Assembly (NCBI RefSeq): GCF_000974785.1
Contig: NZ_BBWV01000005.1
Coordinates: forward strand, 124,001-188,000
Reading direction: 5' to 3'
From: Flavihumibacter petaseus NBRC 106054
GTDB lineage: Bacteria > Bacteroidota > Bacteroidia > Chitinophagales > Chitinophagaceae
Length of the DNA stretch: 64,000 nt
Shown one piece after another: positions 60,329-64,000 of the stretch. Within the stretch, counting starts at the first letter, position 1. Each line of letters begins with the position of its first letter. Made by a program: the position numbers and the translations under genes. Under the pieces are notes generated by a model, which did no database searches, was not told where the DNA came from, and saw only the letters and a list, made by a program, of their open reading frames with translations.

Positions 60329-60796
60329 ATGGACGGCCAAAAGATCATCATTCGGAAAGCAATCGAAGCAGATAGCGATCAACTGTGGGTTTTGATGAAA
60401 GACCTGGCGGTATTTGAGCACTACCTGGATGATTTTGCCATTACGCCGGAAATAGTGCGGGAGAGTGGATTCCGGAAAGATCCGCCGGACTTTTATTGCC
60501 TGGTAGCGGAAAATGGCGGGGAGATTGCAGGAATGCTGGTCTATTATTTCCTGCCCTATACCGCCCGGAACAGGCCGGCAATCTTCCTGAAGGAGCTGTT
60601 TGTTGCAGAATCCCACCGCTCGCAAAAAATCGGTGAAATGCTGATGAAGGCACTTTATAAGGAAGCCCGGGAGAACAACTGTTGCCAGATCAAATGGACT
60701 GTCGCTCCCTGGAATGAAGCCGGTAAGGCCTTTTACGAACGCCTGGGCGCAAGTGAAAACCGGGATTGGCTCAATTATGAGTGGGCGGTTGATTAG
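60329..60796 (+). CDS. GNAT-family N-acetyltransferase
   Basis: 155 residues. GNAT fold: IIIRKAIEADSDQLWVLMKD, IAGMLVYYFLPYTA, FLKELFVAESHRSQKIGEML (the acetyl-CoA-binding R/Q-x-x-K-I-G signature) and a C-terminal WNEAGKAFYERLGASENRDW. The layout with YYFLPYTARN and a Phe-Tyr-x-x-x-Gly end resembles diamine (spermidine) N-acetyltransferases. Substrate unproven. Confidence 0.9.
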   Translation: MDGQKIIIRKAIEADSDQLWVLMKDLAVFEHYLDDFAITPEIVRESGFRKDPPDFYCLVAENGGEIAGMLVYYFLPYTARNRPAIFLKELFVAESHRSQKIGEMLMKALYKEARENNCCQIKWTVAPWNEAGKAFYERLGASENRDWLNYEWAVD

Positions 60797-60902
60797 TATT
60801 CCGCAAGTCAGTTAACGAAATATTAGGATCGGTAATTTTCGTTTGTGCCAGTATTTGATTTACTTCAATTCAGGTGTTATTGCCTGTTGTAAGTAAACCC
60901 GC

Positions 60903-61991
60903 ATGACCCCGGCTAAACCGTTAAAAATTAAGTTCAGGAAAAAGAGTTCGCTTTTTTACGCTGAACTGAAACAGGATGTTGCTGATCTGCTGGACAACGA
61001 AAAACTCCGGCTGGCGAAAAGAGAAATGCTCACCAAGTTCGCCTGTTATTCACTGATATATATTACGCTCTATTCCGGCATTTACTTTCCCATCATTCAG
61101 TCCAACCTGGTTTTTCTGATTCTTATTTATATACTGTTCGGGCTGACGGGGATCCTGTTGGCTTTCAACTGCGCCCATGATTGCATACACGGCACATTCA
61201 CCGACAATAAGCGCATCAATAGCATCGTATTCTACCTGGTGTTCAACCTGCAGGGCGTGAATTCCCGCCTGTGGCAGAAAAGACATATCGCATCGCACCA
61301 TATCTTTCCCAATGTTGATGGATGTGACGCTGATATCGACGACAATCCCTTTATGAGGCTGTCACCACACCATCCCTTGCGACGACATCAACGATACCAG
61401 CACCTTTATGCGCCGGTTCTGTATGCCATTTATACCCTGCACTGGATCTTTGTAAAAGATTTCATTTACCTGCGTAAGAAGGAGCTGGCCAACCTGAAGA
61501 ACCAGGTTTACTCCTTTGGCTTTGTGTCGGAAGTTATCCTGCTGAAAATGATGTACCTGGTTTTACTTGTTGCGCTGCCGGTCTGGCTGACGCCGCTTAC
61601 GTTGTCACAGGTATTACTCGCTTTCGCCGTCATGCATGTGGTCGTGTCCCTGTTTTTTGTGCTGACGCTGATCATTTCTCACCTGGCTATGGAAACCGAG
61701 TTTCCCAAAGTTGACGAGAACGGCGAGTTGCCATACGATTATTATGAGCATCAACTGGCCGTTTCATTGGATTACCATCCTGAAAGCAAATGGGCCAACC
61801 GGATTTTTGGCGGTTTCAACTCCCATACATCCCATCATCTGTTTCCTAACCTGCCCCATACGGTATACAACCAGATCACACCACTCATACGGGAAAAAGC
61901 AAGGGTATATAATTTACCCTATAATGAACGAAGTATACCGGCAGCGATCCGGTCGCATTTTGGTTACCTGAAGATGTTGGGTCGCGCATAG
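60903..61991 (+). CDS. Fatty acid desaturase
   Basis: 362 residues with four membrane spans and the three His boxes of the acyl-lipid/acyl-CoA desaturase family: FNCAHDCIHGTFT, KRHIASHHIFPNVDG (box 2) and FNSHTSHHLFPNLPHT (box 3). Box 2 with HIASHH and the length fit the linoleoyl-CoA/delta-6-like bacterial group. Introduces a double bond into fatty acids at the membrane, using O2. Single gene. Confidence 0.92.
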   Translation: MTPAKPLKIKFRKKSSLFYAELKQDVADLLDNEKLRLAKREMLTKFACYSLIYITLYSGIYFPIIQSNLVFLILIYILFGLTGILLAFNCAHDCIHGTFTDNKRINSIVFYLVFNLQGVNSRLWQKRHIASHHIFPNVDGCDADIDDNPFMRLSPHHPLRRHQRYQHLYAPVLYAIYTLHWIFVKDFIYLRKKELANLKNQVYSFGFVSEVILLKMMYLVLLVALPVWLTPLTLSQVLLAFAVMHVVVSLFFVLTLIISHLAMETEFPKVDENGELPYDYYEHQLAVSLDYHPESKWANRIFGGFNSHTSHHLFPNLPHTVYNQITPLIREKARVYNLPYNERSIPAAIRSHFGYLKMLGRA

Positions 61992-62030
61992 GAAGAACTT
62001 TTTTTATTTTATACCAAACCAGGTTTAAAG

Positions 62031-63476
62031 ATGAATTCGTGGCTACCATTGGTTTTTTGTTTCCTGTTTGGCACTGTTGTTTACGGACAAACAAAGCCCG
62101 GGGAATTTCCCCGGATTATCAATTTTGATGAAAAGGGAAAACAGCTGGTGCGTTTCAGCAACCTGGGTAATGCGCTGGATGCACACGACGGTGAGATAGC
62201 ATGGTTCAACGGAACTTATTATCTCTATGGCACGAGCTACGATTGCGGATTTGAATGGGGGAAAAAAGATGCGCCCTTCTGTGGCTTCAAATGTTATGCT
62301 TCGAACGACCTGGTAAACTGGGTAGATAAAGGTTTCCTGTTTGATCCCAATACGCCGGTATGGCAGAAAAGATGCAACGGCAATACTTATGGATGTTTCC
62401 GGCCCCACGTGGTGTTCAACAAAGGGACCGGCCAATATGTGCTTTGGATTAATGTATACGACAATGTCAGCGGATACCGCGTGTTCACGAGTAGGAATGC
62501 CACGGGGCCATTTACGGAAGTAGCAGAACCAAAGCTCGCCGTAAACAGCAATATGCCGGCAGGGGAACTGAACAATGGTGACCACGACCTCTTTGTGGAT
62601 GATGATGGCAAGTGCTACCTGGCATTCACGGACTGGCGCACGAAGGGAACGATCGTGATCGAACAGCTGAGCGATGACTACCTGACGGGCACTGGCAAAT
62701 ACGTGACCAACATCACTGGCGGTCAAACAGAGGCACCGGGTGTGTTCAAGCGTAACGGCATCTATTACGTGTTGTATTCCGATCCGAACTGCGGCTATTG
62801 CAGCGGAACCGGAACATCCTACCGTACGGCACCGGCACCATTGGGACCATGGTCTGCCCCTGTTAAGATCAGTGACAATTCCTGTGGCGGTCAGCCTTCC
62901 TTTGTGTCCACTTTCAAGTTTCCTGAAGGCGAGGTGATCCTCTATGGCAGTGATCTCTGGAACAATGCCGCCAAAAATGAGGCGCTGGCCAATTTTTACT
63001 GGACGCGGCTTTCATTTAATGCAGATGGATCAATTAAGCCGCTCGTTTGCAGTGATACTTACCGCATGCCCGGGGAGGCGGTTGGAGGCAACCGGAAAAC
63101 AGTCGCCTGCGCAGTAAGCAATGGGGTTTCGGTGTCGCAACCCATAACTGCATTTTTAACCGGCACACTAAAGCATATTAAGGTCACTTCTTTTCAGTCT
63201 GGATACCCGGACGGGAACCTGGAACTAGCAGTATATCAGGCTGACAGAGAGGGCAATCCAACCGGTGATCGTTTAGCTGAAGCGACTGTTCCCGTGGCAA
63301 ATATTGGCTGGTCTCCCAGGGCGATAAGCTTTGAAGTTGACCTGAGGGTCAAAAAGAAGGAGCAATATTGTGTAGTGCTGCGCACACCTGGTTCGCAGGG
63401 GTGTTACGGCGTAGGGTACCAGGAAGAGCCAGGGGGTACCCAAATAGTGGCCTTGGAGTTTGTTTATGTAAAGTGA
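62031..63476 (+). CDS. GH43-family glycoside hydrolase
   Basis: 481 residues with a signal ending VVYGQ. Five-bladed beta-propeller with the GH43 triad: base Asp53 in LDAHDGEIAWFNGTYYLYG, pKa-modulating Asp186 in NNGDHDLFVDDDGKCYL, and acid Glu234 in GGQTEAPGVFKRNGIYYVLYS. The layout (HDGE, a Cys-rich FCGFKCY-type insert, PHVVF) resembles the exo-galactanase-like GH43 subfamily, though I would not fix the substrate. Residues about 365-481 form a C-terminal beta-sandwich (HIKVTSFQSGYPDGNLELAV). Ends in a terminator. Confidence 0.88.
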   Translation: MNSWLPLVFCFLFGTVVYGQTKPGEFPRIINFDEKGKQLVRFSNLGNALDAHDGEIAWFNGTYYLYGTSYDCGFEWGKKDAPFCGFKCYASNDLVNWVDKGFLFDPNTPVWQKRCNGNTYGCFRPHVVFNKGTGQYVLWINVYDNVSGYRVFTSRNATGPFTEVAEPKLAVNSNMPAGELNNGDHDLFVDDDGKCYLAFTDWRTKGTIVIEQLSDDYLTGTGKYVTNITGGQTEAPGVFKRNGIYYVLYSDPNCGYCSGTGTSYRTAPAPLGPWSAPVKISDNSCGGQPSFVSTFKFPEGEVILYGSDLWNNAAKNEALANFYWTRLSFNADGSIKPLVCSDTYRMPGEAVGGNRKTVACAVSNGVSVSQPITAFLTGTLKHIKVTSFQSGYPDGNLELAVYQADREGNPTGDRLAEATVPVANIGWSPRAISFEVDLRVKKKEQYCVVLRTPGSQGCYGVGYQEEPGGTQIVALEFVYVK

Positions 63477-63483
63477 TGAAGTA

Positions 63484-63510
63484 AAGGTTGGGTTTCCCCA
63501 ACCTTCTTTA
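63484..63510. terminator. Bidirectional terminator between convergent genes
   Basis: Perfect stem AAGGTTGGG (63484-63492) with CCCAACCTT (63497-63505), TTTC loop, followed on the plus strand by CTTTATTTC. It lies 8 bases past the GH43 stop and, read the other way, just after the cytochrome stop. Confidence 0.75.
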
Positions 63511-64000
63511 TTTCGCTGGCACCTTTTGCTTCGGCATACTTTTGATCCATTCTGTGATCAGTTGAACACCTTCTTTGTGAATAATGGTTCTCGCGAGTTC
63601 GGGCATCGCGGTGGCGGGTTCTGTGCTGTTCATCCGGTAAGCCAAAATGGAATGTTCCGGATCGCCTGGAATGATATCAATATTCAATCCGCCGGCACCC
63701 GAACCAGCTGAAACCGGTTCCTTCCCGATACCGAGATAATGCGGCTCCTGCTGCTCATATTCCAGGAACAGCCCGGTATTGTAGGCATCCCCGCCTTTGG
63801 TATGGCAATGCGCACAATTCACATCAAGGTACGCTCTTGCCCGTTGTTCCAGGCTGAAGTGCCTGCTATCTTTCCAGTCGGGCAGTTGTTCCACGGCCTT
63901 CAAATCAGGTAATCCCTTCAGCAGTCCACGCGATGCCCAAACAGCCAGCTGGTTGGCAGGCATTGCAGCAGGCGTAAAATTGAGATTTCTCGCTTTGGGA
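63508..64000 (-). CDS. C-type cytochrome domain protein (TIGR03806/SO2930-like), N-terminal part outside window
   Basis: The C-terminal 163 residues of a gene that continues beyond the window; the frame is open to 64000 (RNLNFTPAAMPANQLAVWAS). It has one heme c motif, CAHCH (YLDVNCAHCHTKGGDAYN), a likely distal Met in AYRMNSTEPATAMPE, and the end ELARTIIHKEGVQLITEWI typical of this family. Related proteins are exported diheme or monoheme cytochromes. The heme c is added in the periplasm. The product identity is moderate because the larger N-terminal part is unseen. Confidence 0.7.
   Translation of the reverse strand, partial: PKARNLNFTPAAMPANQLAVWASRGLLKGLPDLKAVEQLPDWKDSRHFSLEQRARAYLDVNCAHCHTKGGDAYNTGLFLEYEQQEPHYLGIGKEPVSAGSGAGGLNIDIIPGDPEHSILAYRMNSTEPATAMPELARTIIHKEGVQLITEWIKSMPKQKVPAK

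Noticed and set aside
1-64000. tRNA, rRNA, CRISPR, insertion sequences, integrons
   Set aside because: Looked for in both strands by eye: no cloverleaf, no direct-repeat array with spacers, no transposase or integrase and no terminal inverted repeats were found.

Overview
The window comes from the chromosome of a member of the Bacteroidota, most likely family Chitinophagaceae; this is inferred, since there is no rRNA. The evidence is a complete SusC/SusD locus run by a hybrid two-component system, many lipoproteins with short cysteine lipoboxes, Bacteroidota-type TAnnTTTG promoter elements, weak Shine-Dalgarno use, and families typical of the phylum (HYC_CC_PP, DUF3347, DUF4964/DUF1793, DUF2306). 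I see no tRNA, rRNA, CRISPR array, insertion sequence or phage.

Layout. 1-8.2 kb: a truncated S33 peptidase lipoprotein, an SGNH esterase, small unknown proteins, decayed genes (an HEYGH metallopeptidase-like remnant and a broken partner of an HTH protein) and two outer-membrane porin-like genes. 8.5-20 kb: a GH32-like enzyme, an AraC/acetyltransferase/hydrolase group, a TIM-barrel isomerase with an OsmC-ferredoxin fusion, an HxlR regulator divergent from a YceI gene across a striking 18-bp operator array, a frameshifted Crp/Fnr gene, a DUF2306 membrane protein and a GtaA-like DUF4964 protein. 20-23.5 kb: a higBA toxin-antitoxin pair with a palindromic operator, a Crp/Fnr regulator and Hsp20.

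23.7-40.7 kb: a polysaccharide utilization locus. A hybrid two-component sensor/regulator is divergent from SusC, SusD, a three-module SusE/F-like binding lipoprotein, a GH66 endodextranase-like lipoprotein, a GH31 alpha-glucosidase and a six-hairpin glycosidase with a C-terminal carbohydrate-binding module. GH66 plus GH31 points to dextran or a related alpha-1,6-glucan: surface cleavage, import through SusCD, then periplasmic trimming to glucose.

40.7-46.9 kb: unlinked metabolic genes and two AraC-type regulators. 47-58.2 kb: a tightly packed copper (or copper/silver) resistance operon: HYC_CC_PP, DUF3347, CusA (split in two frames), TolC, two CusB-type adaptors, a second DUF3347, DUF2911 and a CPH-type P1B ATPase. 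58.2-64 kb: DUF502, a sterol-desaturase family hydroxylase, a small protein, GNAT, fatty acid desaturase, GH43, and the end of a c-type cytochrome.

Three loci (4583-5053, 15583-16163, 48132-51334) are broken only by apparent single-base losses, several of them clearly in homopolymers. They may be sequencing errors rather than true decay. Promoter elements lying 2-6 bases ahead of several start codons suggest leaderless mRNAs.
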